A stretch of DNA of 64,000 nucleotides from Metridium senile (Eukaryota > Cnidaria > Anthozoa > Actiniaria > Metridiidae): positions 7,619,240 to 7,683,239 of the forward strand of contig OX459105.1 of NCBI GenBank assembly GCA_949775045.1. Reading direction: 5' to 3'. Under the pieces are notes generated by a model. It was not told the DNA's origin. It worked only from the letters and a program-made list of their open reading frames with translations, and made no database searches. A program made the position numbers and the translations under genes. Shown piece after piece: positions 11,001-23,938 of the stretch; position 1 is the stretch's first letter; each line of letters begins with the position of its first letter.

Positions 11001-13174
11001 CAGTTTGAGCCGAAAAACACATTTTTTTAAACGACTTTTAACACACCCATGCTTTCCTCCAGTGGATTCTGGGTAAAAAAGGCAGTTTTTTCTAAACAAA
11101 ATCCCTAGAATTTATCAGACAGCTAAAATATTTCTAGACATTGCTCTCGGCTACCAAGCGATCAGTTTGAGCCGACAAAAAAACATTTTTTTAAACGACT
11201 TTTAACACACCCATGCTTTCCTCCAGTGGATTCTGGGTAAAAAAGGCAGTTTTTTCTAAACAAAATCCCTAGAATTTATCAGACAGCTAAAATATTTCTA
11301 GACATTGCTCTCGGGGACCAAGCGATCAGTTTGAGCCGAAAAAAACATTTTTTTAAACGACTTTTAACACACCCATGCTTTCCTCCAGTGGATTGTGGGT
11401 AAATTAAAAAGGCAGTTTTTTCTAAACAAAATCCCTAGAATTTATCACACAGCTAAAATATTTCTAGACATTGCTCTCGGGGACCAAGCGATCAGTTTGA
11501 GCCGAAAAAAACATTTTTTTAAACGACTTTTAACACACCCATGCTTTCCTCCAGTGGATTCTGGGTAAATTAAAAAGGCAGTTTTTTCTAAAAAAAATCC
11601 CTACAATTTATCAGACAGCTAAAATATTTCTAGACATTGCTCTCGGGGACCAAGCGATCAGTTTGAGCCGAAAAAAACATTTTTTTAAACGACTTTTAAC
11701 ACACCAATGCTTTCCTCCAGTGGATTCTGGGTAAAAAAGGCAGTTTTTTCTAAACAAAATCCCTACAATTTATCAGACAGCTAAAATATTTCTAGACATT
11801 GCTCTCGGGGACCAAGCGATCAGTTTGAGCCGAAAAAAACATTTTTTTAAACGACTTTTAACACACCCATGCTTTCCTCCAGTGGATTCTGGGTAAAAAA
11901 GGCAGTTTTTTCTAAACAAAATCCCTACAATTTATCAGACAGCTAAAATATTTTAGACATTGCTCTCGGGGACCAAGCGATCAGTTTCAGCCAAAAAAAA
12001 AACATTTTTTTAAATGACTTTTAACACACCCATGCTTTCCTCCAGTGGATTCTGGGTAAAAAAGGCAGTTTTTTCTAAACAAAATTCCTACAATTTATCA
12101 GACAGCTAAAATATTTCTAGACATTGCTCTCGGGGTCCAAGCGAACAGTTTGAGCCGAAAAACACATTTTTTTAAACGACTTTTAACACACCCATGCTTT
12201 CCTCCAGTGGATTCTGGGTAAAAAAGGCAGTTTTTTCTAAACAAAATCCCTACAATTTATCAGACAGCTAAAATATTTCTAGACATTGCTCTCGGCTACC
12301 AAGCGATCAGTTTGAGCCGAAAAAAAACATTTTTTTAAACGACTTTTAACACACCCATGCTTTCCTCCAGTGGATTCTGGGTAAAAAAGGCAGTTTTTTC
12401 TAAACAAAATCCCTACAATTTATCAGACAGCTAAAATATTTCTAGACATTGCTCTCGGGGACCAAGCGAACAGTTTGAGCCGAAAAAAAACATTTTTTTA
12501 AACGACTTTTAACACACCCATGCTTTCCTCCAGTGGATTCTGGGTAAAAAAAGGCAGTTTTTTCTAAACAAAATCCCTACAATTTATCAGACAGCTAAAA
12601 TATTTCTAGACATTGCTCTCGGGGACCAAGCAATCAGTTTCAGCCGAAAAAAAAACATTTTTTTAAATGACTTTTAACACACCCATGCTTTCCTCCAGTG
12701 GATTCTGGGTAAAAAAGGCAGTTTTTTCTAAACAAAATTCCTACAATTTATCAGACAGCTAAAATATTTCTAGACATTGCTCTCGGGGTCCAAGCGAACA
12801 GTTTGAGCCGAAAAACACATTTTTTTAAACGACTTTTAACACACCCATGCTTTCCTCCAGTGGATTCTGGGTAAAAAAGGCAGTTTTTTCTAAACAAAAT
12901 CCCTACAATTTATCAGACAGCTAAAATATTTCTAGACATTGCTCTCGGCTACCAAGCGATCAGTTTGAGCCGAAAAAAAACATTTTTTTTAAACGACTTT
13001 TAACACACCCATGCTTTCCTCCAGTGGATTCTGGGTAAAAAAGGCAGTTTTTTCTAAACAAAATCCCTACAATTTATCAGACAGCTAAAATATTTCTAGA
13101 CATTGCTCTCGGCTACCAAGCGATCAGTTTGAGCCGAAAAAAAACATTTTTTTTAAACGACTTTTAACACACCC

Positions 13175-16100
13175 ATGCTTTCCTCCAGTGGATTCTGGGT
13201 AAAAAAGGCAGTTTTTTCTAAACAAAATCCCTAGAATTTATCAGACAGCTAAAATATTTCTAGACATTGCTCTCGGCTACCAAGCGATCAGTTTGAGCCG
13301 ACAAAAAAACATTTTTTTAAACGACTTTTAACACACCCATGCTTTCCTCCAGTGGATTCTGGGTAAAAAAGGCAGTTTTTTCTAAACAAAATCCCTAGAA
13401 TTTATCAGACAGCTAAAATATTTCTAGACATTGCTCTCGGGGACCAAGCGATCAGTTTGAGCCGAAAAAAACATTTTTTTAAACGACTTTTAACACACCC
13501 ATGCTTTCCTCCAGTGGATTGTGGGTAAATTAAAAAGGCAGTTTTTTCTAAACAAAATCCCTAGAATTTATCACACAGCTAAAATATTTCTAGACATTGC
13601 TCTCGGGGACCAAGCGATCAGTTTGAGCCGAAAAAAACATTTTTTTAAACGACTTTTAACACACCCATGCTTTCCTCCAGTGGATTCTGGGTAAATTAAA
13701 AAGGCAGTTTTTTCTAAAAAAAATCCCTACAATTTATCAGACAGCTAAAATATTTCTAGACATTGCTCTCGGGGACCAAGCGATCAGTTTGAGCCGAAAA
13801 AAACATTTTTTTAAACGACTTTTAACACACCCATGCTTTCCTCCAGTGGATTCTGGGTAAAAAAGGCAGTTTTTTCTAAACAAAATCCCTACAATTTATC
13901 AGACAGCTAAAATATTTTAGACATTGCTCTCGGGGACCAAGCGATCAGTTTCAGCCAAAAAAAAAACATTTTTTTAAATGACTTTTAACACACCCATGCT
14001 TTCCTCCAGTGGATTCTGGGTAAAAAAGGCAGTTTTTTCTAAACAAAATTCCTACAATTTATCAGACAGCTAAAATATTTCTAGACATTGCTCTCGGGGT
14101 CCAAGCGAACAGTTTGAGCCGAAAAACACATTTTTTTAAACGACTTTTAACACACCCATGCTTTCCTCCAGTGGATTCTGGGTAAAAAAGGCAGTTTTTT
14201 CTAAACAAAATCCCTACAATTTATCAGACAGCTAAAATATTTCTAGACATTGCTCTCGGCTACCAAGCGATCAGTTTGAGCCGAAAAAAACATTTTTTTA
14301 AACGACTTTTAACACACCCATGCTTTCCTCCAGTGGATTCTGGGTAAAAAAGGCAGTTTTTTCTAAACAAAATCCCTAGAATTTATCAGACAGCTAAAAT
14401 ATTTCTAGACATTGCTCTCGGCTACCTAGCGATCAGTTTGAGCCGAAAAAAACATTTTTTTAAACGACTTTTAACACACCCATGCTTTCCTCCAGTGGAT
14501 TCTGGGTAAAAAAGGCAGTTTTTTCTAAACAAAATCCCTAGAATTTATCAGACAGCTAAAATATTTCTAGACATTGCTCTCGGGGTCCAAGCGAACAGTT
14601 TGAGCCGAAAAACACATTTTTTTAAACGACTTTTAACACACCCATGCTTTCCTCCAGTGGATTCTGGGTAAAAAAGGCAGTTTTTTCTAAACAAAATCCC
14701 TACAATTTATCAGACAGCTAAAATATTTCTAGACATTGCTCTCGGCTACCAAGCGATCAGTTTGAGCCGAAAAAAAACATTTTTTTAAACGACTTTTAAC
14801 ACACCCATGCTTTCCTCCAGTGGATTCTGGGTAAAAAAGGCAGTTTTTTCTAAACAAAATCCCTAGAATTTATCAGACAGCTAAAATATTTCTAGACATT
14901 GCTCTCGGCTACCAAGCGATCAGTTTGAGCCGACAAAAAAACATTTTTTTAAACGACTTTTAACACACCCATGCTTTCCTCCAGTGGATTCTGGGTAAAA
15001 AAGGCAGTTTTTTCTAAACAAAATCCCTAGAATTTATCAGACAGCTAAAATATTTCTAGACATTGCTCTCGGGGACCAAGCGATCAGTTTGAGCCGAAAA
15101 AAACATTTTTTTAAACGACTTTTAACACACCCATGCTTTCCTCCAGTGGATTGTGGGTAAATTAAAAAGGCAGTTTTTTCTAAACAAAATCCCTAGAATT
15201 TATCACACAGCTAAAATATTTCTAGACATTGCTCTCGGGGACCAAGCGATCAGTTTGAGCCGAAAAAAACATTTTTTTAAACGACTTTTAACACACCCAT
15301 GCTTTCCTCCAGTGGATTCTGGGTAAATTAAAAAGGCAGTTTTTTCTAAAAAAAATCCCTACAATTTATCAGACAGCTAAAATATTTCTAGACATTGCTC
15401 TCGGGGACCAAGCGATCAGTTTGAGCCGAAAAAAACATTTTTTTAAACGACTTTTAACACACCAATGCTTTCCTCCAGTGGATTCTGGGTAAAAAAGGCA
15501 GTTTTTTCTAAACAAAATCCCTACAATTTATCAGACAGCTAAAATATTTCTAGACATTGCTCTCGGGGACCAAGCGATCAGTTTGAGCCGAAAAAAAAAC
15601 ATTTTTTTAAACGACTTTTAACACACCCATGCTTTCCTCCAGTGGATTCTGGGTAAAAAAGGCAGTTTTTTTCTAAACAAAATCCCTACAATTTATCAGA
15701 CAGCTAAAATATTTTAGACATTGCTCTCGGGGACCAAGCGATCAGTTTGAGCCGAAAAAAACATTTTTTTAAACGACTTTTAACAAACCCATGCTTTCCT
15801 CCAGTGGATTCTGGGTAAAAAAGGCAGTTTTTTCTAAACAAAATCCCTACAATTTATCAGACAGCTAAAATATTTCTAGACAGTACTCTCGGGGACCAAG
15901 CGATCAGTTTGAGCCGAAAAAAAACATTTTTTTAAACGACTTTTAACACACCCATGCTTTCCTCCAGTGGATTCTGGGTAAAAAAGGCAGTTTTTTCTAA
16001 ACAAAATCCCTACAATTTATCAGACAGCTAAAATATTTTAGACATTGCTCTCGGGGACCAAGCGATCAGTTTGAGCCGAAAAAAACATTTTTTTAAACGA

Positions 16101-18886
16101 CTTTTAACACACCCATGCTTTCCTCCAGTGGATTCTGGGTAAAAAAGGCAGTTTTTTCTAAACAAAATCCCTACAATTTATCAGACAGCTAAAATATTTC
16201 TAGACATTGCTCTCGGCTACCAAGCGATCAGTTTGAGCCGAAAAAAACATTTTTTTAAACGACTTTTAACACACCCATGCTTTCCTCCAGTGGATTCTGG
16301 GTAAAAAAGGCAGTTTTTTCTAAACAAAATCCCTAGAATTTATCAGACAGCTAAAATATTTCTAGACATTGCTCTCGGCTACCAAGCGATCAGTTTGAGC
16401 CGACAAAAAAACATTTTTTTAAACGACTTTTAACACACCCATGCTTTCCTCCAGTGGATTCTGGGTAAAAAAGGCAGTTTTTTCTAAACAAAATCCCTAG
16501 AATTTATCAGACAGCTAAAATATTTCTAGACATTGCTCTCGGGGACCAAGCGATCAGTTTGAGCCGAAAAAAACATTTTTTTAAACGACTTTTAACACAC
16601 CCATGCTTTCCTCCAGTGGATTGTGGGTAAATTAAAAAGGCAGTTTTTTCTAAACAAAATCCCTAGAATTTATCACACAGCTAAAATATTTCTAGACATT
16701 GCTCTCGGGGACCAAGCGATCAGTTTGAGCCGAAAAAAACATTTTTTTAAACGACTTTTAACACACCCATGCTTTCCTCCAGTGGATTCTGGGTAAATTA
16801 AAAAGGCAGTTTTTTCTAAAAAAAATCCCTACAATTTATCAGACAGCTAAAATATTTCTAGACATTGCTCTCGGGGACCAAGCGATCAGTTTGAGCCGAA
16901 AAAAAACATTTTTTTAAACGACTTTTAACACACCAATGCTTTCCTCCAGTGGATTCTGGGTAAAAAAGGCAGTTTTTTCTAAACAAAATCCCTACAATTT
17001 ATCAGACAGCTAAAATATTTCTAGACATTGCTCTCGGGGACCAAGCGATCAGTTTGAGCCGAAAAAAAAACATTTTTTTAAACGACTTTTAACACACCCA
17101 TGCTTTCCTCCAGTGGATTCTGGGTAAAAAAGGCAGTTTTTTTCTAAACAAAATCCCTACAATTTATCAGACAGCTAAAATATTTTAGACATTGCTCTCG
17201 GGGACCAAGCGATCAGTTTGAGCCGAAAAAAACATTTTTTTAAACGACTTTTAACAAACCCATGCTTTCCTCCAGTGGATTCTGGGTAAAAAAGGCAGTT
17301 TTTTCTAAACAAAATCCCTACAATTTATCAGACAGCTAAAATATTTCTAGACAGTACTCTCGGGGACCAAGCGATCAGTTTGAGCCGAAAAAAAACATTT
17401 TTTTAAACGACTTTTAACACACCCATGCTTTCCTCCAGTGGATTCTGGGTAAAAAAGGCAGTTTTTTCTAAACAAAATCCCTACAATTTATCAGACAGCT
17501 AAAATATTTTAGACATTGCTCTCGGGGACCAAGCGATCAGTTTGAGCCGAAAAAAACATTTTTTTAAACGACTTTTAACACACCCATGCTTTCCTCCAGT
17601 GGATTCTGGGTAAAAAAGGCAGTTTTTTCTAAACAAAATCGCTAGAATTTATCAGACAGCTAAAATATTTTAGACATTGCTCTCGGGGACCAAGCGATCA
17701 GTTTGAGCCGAAAAAAACATTTTTTAAACGACTTTTAACACACCCATGCTTTCCTCCAGTGGATTCTGGGTAAAAAAGGCAGTTTTTTCTAAACAAAATC
17801 CCTAGAATTTATCAGACAGCTAAAATATTTCTAGACATTGCTCTCGGGGACCAAGCGAACAGTTTGAGCCGAAAAAAACATTTTTTTAAACGACTTTTAA
17901 CACGCCAATGCTTTCGTCCAGTGGATTCTGGGTAAAAAAGGCAGTTTTTTCTAAACAAAATCCCTAGAATTTATCAGACAGCTAAAATATTTCTAGACAT
18001 TGCTCTCGGGGACCAAGCGATCAGTTTGAGCCGAAAAACACATTTTTTTAAACGACTTTTAACACACCCATGCTTTCCTCCAGTGGATTCTGGGTAAAAA
18101 AGGCAGTTTTTTCTAAACAAAATCCCTACAATTTATCAGACAGCTAAAATATTTCTAGACATTGCTCTCGGGGACCAAGCGATCAGTTTGAGCCGAAAAA
18201 CACATTTTTTTAAACGACTTTTAACACACCCATGCTTTCCTCCAGTGGATTCTGGGTAAAAAGGCAGTTTTTTCTAAACAAAATCCCTAGAATTTATCAG
18301 ACAGCTAAAATATTTCTAGACATTGCTCTCGGCTACCAAGCGATCAGTTTGAGCCGACAAAAAAACATTTTTTTAAACGACTTTTAACACACCCATGCTT
18401 TCCTCCAGTGGATTCTGGGTAAAAAAGGCAGTTTTTTCTAAACAAAATCCCTAGAATTTATCAGACAGCTAAAATATTTCTAGACATTGCTCTCGGGGAC
18501 CAAGCGATCAGTTTGAGCCGAAAAAAACATTTTTTTAAACGACTTTTAACACACCCATGCTTTCCTCCAGTGGATTCTGGGTAAATTAAAAAGGCAGTTT
18601 TTTCTAAACAAAATCCCTAGAATTTATCACACAGCTAAAATATTTCTAGACATTGCTCTCGGGGACCAAGCGATCAGTTTGAGCCGAAAAAAACATTTTT
18701 TTAAACGACTTTTAACACACCCATGCTTTCCTCCAGTGGATTCTGGGTAAATTAAAAAGGCAGTTTTTTCTAAAAAAAATCCCTACAATTTATCAGACAG
18801 CTAAAATATTTCTAGACATTGCTCTCGGGGACCAAGCGATCAGTTTGAGCCGAAAAAAACATTTTTTTAAACGACTTTTAACACAC
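13175..18886 (+). repeat. 5.7-kb block duplicated at 44036-49748
   Basis: Starting at the monomer at 13175, the order of variants matches the block at 44036 at an offset of 30861-30862 bp for about 5.7 kb. Marker monomers at 13517, 15149 and 16619 correspond to 44378, 46011 and 47481, and rarer variants (aaatcgctag, aacacgccaatgctttcg, a six-T run) also correspond. One clear difference is the loss of the ttgtggg marker at 18571 (ctgggtaaatt instead). The match ends where 18887 reads acacca and 49748 reads acaccc. The first 2.6 kb also recur at about 37168-39744 (offset 23993). Confidence 0.85.
15133..16602 (+). repeat. 9-monomer HOR unit (1470 bp)
   Basis: Bounded by successive ttgtggg-aaattaaaaa marker monomers at 15149 and 16619. 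It contains the aaatt monomer, the acacca monomer, the aacaaaccc monomer, the gacagtactctcgg monomer, a ttttaga monomer, a ggctacc monomer, the gccgacaaaaa monomer and a plain monomer. The same nine in the same order and length occur at 45995-47464. It looks like the 12-mer HOR with the aaatcgctag, gcgaacag, gctttcgtcc and aaaaacaca monomers replaced by one ggctacc monomer. Confidence 0.8.
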
Positions 18887-19679
18887 CAATGCTTTCCTCC
18901 AGTGGATTCTGGGTAAAAAAGGCAGTTTTTTCTAAACAAAATCCCTACAATTTATCAGACAGCTAAAATATTTCTAGACATTGCTCTCGGGGACCAAGCG
19001 ATCAGTTTGAGCCGAAAAAAAAACATTTTTTTAAACGACTTTTAACACACCCATGCTTTCCTCCAGTGGATTCTGGGTAAAAAAGGCAGTTTTTTTCTAA
19101 ACAAAATCCCTACAATTTATCAGACAGCTAAAATATTTTAGACATTGCTCTCGGGGACCAAGCGATCAGTTTGAGCCGAAAAAAACATTTTTTTAAACGA
19201 CTTTTAACAAACCCATGCTTTCCTCCAGTGGATTCTGGGTAAAAAAGGCAGTTTTTTCTAAACAAAATCCCTACAATTTATCAGACAGCTAAAATATTTC
19301 TAGACAGTACTCTCGGGGACCAAGCGATCAGTTTGAGCCGAAAAAAAACATTTTTTTAAACGACTTTTAACACACCCATGCTTTCCTCCAGTGGATTCTG
19401 GGTAAAAAAGGCAGTTTTTTCTAAACAAAATCCCTACAATTTATCAGACAGCTAAAATATTTTAGACATTGCTCTCGGGGACCAAGCGATCAGTTTGAGC
19501 CGAAAAAAACATTTTTTTAAACGACTTTTAACACACCCATGCTTTCCTCCAGTGGATTCTGGGTAAAAAAGGCAGTTTTTTCTAAACAAAATCGCTAGAA
19601 TTTATCAGACAGCTAAAATATTTTAGACATTGCTCTCGGGGACCAAGCGATCAGTTTGAGCCGAAAAAAACATTTTTTT

Positions 19680-21160
19680 AAACGACTTTTAACACACCCA
19701 TGCTTTCCTCCAGTGGATTCTGGGTAAAAAAGGCAGTTTTTTCTAAACAAAATCCCTAGAATTTATCAGACAGCTAAAATATTTTTAGACATTGCTCTCG
19801 GCTACCAAGCGATCAGTTTGAGCCGAAAAAAACATTTTTTTAAACGACTTTTAACACACCCATGCTTTCCTCCAGTGGATTCTGGGTAAAAAAGGCAGTT
19901 TTTTCTAAACAAAATCCCTACAATTTATCACACAGCTAAAATATTTCTAGACATTGCTCTCGGGGACCAAGCGATCAGTTTGAGCCGAAAAACACATTTT
20001 TTTAAACGACTTTTAACACACCCATGCTTTCCTCCAGTGGATTCTGGGTAAAAAAGGCAGTTTTTTTCTAAACAAAATCCCTACAATTTATCACACAGCT
20101 AAAATATTTCTAGACATTGCTCTCGGGGACCAAGCGATCAGTTTGAGCCGAAAAAAACATTTTTTTAAACGACTTTTAACACACCCATGCTTTCCTCCAG
20201 TGGATTCTGGGTAAAAAAGGCATTTTTTTTCTAAACAAAATCCCTAGAATTTATCAGACAGCTAAAATATTTTTAGACATTGCTCTCGGGGACCAAGCGA
20301 TCAGTTTGAGCCGAAAAACACATTTTTTTAAACGACTTTTAACACATCCATGCTTTCCTCCAGTGGATTCTGGGTAAAAAAGGCAGTTTTTTCTAAACAA
20401 AATCCCTACAATTTGTCACACAGCTAAAATATTTCTAGACATTGCTCTCGGGGACCAAGCGATCAGTTTGAGCCGAAAAAAACATTTTTTTAAACGACTT
20501 TTAACACACCCATGCTTTCCTCCAGTGGATTCTGGGTAAAAAAGGCAGTTTTTTTCTAAACAAAATCCCTAGAATTTATCAGACAGCTAAAATATTTTTA
20601 GACATTGCTCTCGGCTACCAAGCGATCAGTTTGAGCCGAAAAAAACATTTTTTTAAACGACTTTTAACACACCCATGCTTTCCTCCAGTGGATTCTGGGT
20701 AAAAAAGGCAGTTTTTTTCTAAACAAAATCCCTACAATTTATCACACAGCTAAAATATTTCTAGACATTGCTCTCGGGGACCAAGCGATCAGTTTAATTG
20801 AGCCGAAAAAAACATTTTTTTAAACGACTTTTAACACACCCATGCTTTCCTCCAGTGGATTCTGGGTAAAAAAGGCAGTTTTTTTCTATACAAAATCCCT
20901 ACAATTTATCACACAGCTAAAATATTTCTAGACATTGCTCTCGGGGACCAAGCGATCAGTTTGAGCCGAAAAACACATTTTTTTAAACGACTTTTAACAC
21001 ACCCATGCTTTCCTCCAGTGGATTCTGGGAAGTTTTTTCTATACAAAATCCCTACAATTTATCACACAGCTAAAATATTTCTAGACATTGCTCTCGGGGA
21101 CCAAGCGATCAGTTTGAGCCGAAAAACACATTTTTTTAAACGACTTTTAACCCACACATG
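19680..21160 (+). repeat. Divergent island within the array
   Basis: This stretch lacks the HOR marker monomers and is enriched in private changes: a lengthened T run at about 20223 (catttttttt), acacatcc near 20343, atttgtcaca near 20412, an extra aatt inside cagtttgagcc at about 20794, tctatac for tctaaac near 20885 and again near 21038, and loss of about 10 bp (taaaaaaggc) near 21030. It lies where the left duplicated domain stops and a new copy of the array start (atgcattcc at 21158) begins, so it may be a domain boundary that has escaped homogenisation. Confidence 0.65.
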
Positions 21161-23938
21161 CATTCCTCCAGTGGATTCTGGGTAAAAAAGGCAGTTTTTT
21201 CTAAACAAAATCCCTAGAATTTATCAGACAGCTAAAATATTTCTAGACATTGCTCTCGGGGACCAAGCGATCAGTTTGAGCCGAAAAAAACATTTTTTTA
21301 AACGACTTTTAACACACCCATGCTTTCCTCCAGTGGATTGTGGGTAAATTAAAAAGGCAGTTTTTTCTAAACAAAATCCCTAGAATTTATCACACAGCTA
21401 AAATATTTCTAGACATTGCTCTCGGGGACCAAGCGATCAGTTTGAGCCGAAAAAAACATTTTTTTAAACGACTTTTAACACACCCATGCTTTTCTCCAGT
21501 GGATTCTGGGTAAATTAAAAAGGCAGTTTTTTCTAAAAAAAATCCCTACAATTTATCAGACAGCTAAAATATTTCTAGACATTGCTCTCGGGGACCAAGC
21601 GATCAGTTTGAGCCGAAAAAAACATTTTTTTAAACGACTTTTAACACACCAATGCTTTCCTCCAGTGGATTCTGGGTAAAAAAGGCAGTTTTTTTCTAAA
21701 CAAAATCCCTAGAATTTATCAGACAGCTAAAATATTTTTAGACATTGCTCTCGGCTACCAAGCGATCAGTTTGAGCCGAAAAAAACATTTTTTTAAACGA
21801 CTTTTAACACACCCATGCTTTCCTCCAGTGGATTCTGGGTAAAAAAGGCAGTTTTTTCTAAACAAAATCCCTAGAATTTATCAGACAGCAAAAATATTTC
21901 TAGACATTGCTCTCGGGGACCAAGCGATCAGTTTGAGCCGAAAAAAAACATTTTTTTAAACGACTTTTAACACACCCATGCTTTCCTCCAGTGGATTCTG
22001 GGTAAAAAAGGCAGTTTTTTCTAAACAAAATCCCTAGAATTTATCAGACAGCTAAAATATTTTAGACATTGCTCTCGGGGACCAAGCGATCAGTTTGAGC
22101 CGAAAAAAATATTTTTTTAAACGACTTTTAACACACCCATGCTTTCCTCCAGTGGATTCTGGGTAAAAAAGGCAGTTTTTTTCTAAACAAAATCCCTAGA
22201 ATTTATCAGACAGCTAAAATATTTTTAGACATTGCTCTCGGCTACCAAGCGATCAGTTTGAGTCGAAAAAAAAACATTTTTTTAAACGACTTTTAACACA
22301 CCCATGCTTTCCTCCAGTGGATTCTGGGTAAAAAGGGCAGTTTTTTCTAAAGAAAATCCCTACAATTTATCAGACAGCTAAAATATTTCTAGACATTGCT
22401 CTCGGCTACCAAGCGAACAGTTTGAGTCGAAAAAAAAACATTTTTTTAAACGACTTTTAACACACCCATGCTTTCCTCCAGTGGATTCTGGGTAAAAAGG
22501 GCAGTTTTTTCTAAAGAAAATCCCTACAATTTATCAGACAGCTAAAATATTTCTAGACATTGCTCTCGGGGACCAAGCGAACAGTTTGAGCCGAAAAAAA
22601 ACATTTTTTTAAACGACTTTTAACACACCCATGCTTTCCTCCAGTGGATTCTGGGTAAAAAAAAGGCAGTTTTTTCTAAAAAAAATCCCTACAATTTATC
22701 AGACAGCTAAAATATTTCTAGACATTGCTCTCGGGGTCCAAGCGAACAGTTTGAGCCGAAAAACACATTTTTTTAAACGACTTTTAACACACCCATGCTT
22801 TCCTCCAGTGGATTCTGGGTAAAAAAAAGGCAGTTTTTTCTAAACAAAATCCCTACAATTTATCAGACAGCTAAAATATTTCTAGACATTGCTCTCGGGG
22901 ACCAAGGAATCAGTTTCAGCCGAAAAAAAAAATTTTTTTTAAATGACTTTTAACACACCCATGCTTTCCTCCAGTGGATTCTGGGTAAAAAAGGCAGTTT
23001 TTTCTAAACAAAATCCCTAGAATTTATCACACAGCTAAAATATTTCTAGACATTGCTCTCGGGGACCAAGCGATCAGTTTGAGCCGAAAAAAACATTTTT
23101 TTAAACGACTTTTAACACACCCATGCTTTCCTCCAGTGGATTCTGGGTAAATTAAAAAGGCAGTTTTTTCTAAAAAAAATCCCTACAATTTATCAGACAG
23201 CTAAAATATTTCTAGACATTGCTCTCGGGGACCAAGCGATCAGTTTGAGCCGAAAAAAACATTTTTTTAAACGACTTTTAACACACCAATGCTTTCCTCC
23301 AGTGGATTCTGGGTAAAAAAGGCAGTTTTTTCTAAACAAAATCCCTACAATTTATCAGACAGCTAAAATATTTCTAGACATTGCTCTCGGGGACCAAGCG
23401 ATCAGTTTGAGCCGAAAAAAACATTTTTTTAAACGACTTTTAACACACCCATGCTTTCCTCCAGTGGATTCTGGGTAAAAAAAGGCAGTTTTTTCTAAAC
23501 AAAATCCCTAGAATTTATCAGACAGCTAAAATATTTCTAGACAGTGCTCTCGGGGACCAAGCGATCAGTTTGAGCCGAAAAAAAACATTTTTTTAAACGA
23601 CTTTTAACACACCCATGCTTTCCTCCAGTGGATTCTGGGTAAAAAAGGCAGTTTTTTCTAAACAAAATCCCTAGAATTTATCAGACAGCTAAAATATTTT
23701 AGACATTGCTCTCGGGGAACAAGCGATCAGTTTGAGCCGAAAAAAATATTTTTTTAAACGACTTTTAACACACCCATGCTTTCCTCCAGTGGATTCTGGG
23801 TAAAAAAGGCAGTTTTTTTCTAAACAAAATCCCTAGAATTTATCAGACAGCTAAAATATTTTTAGACATTGCTCTCGGCTACCAAGCGATCAGTTTGAGC
23901 CGAAAAAAACATTTTTTTAAACGACTTTTAACACACCC

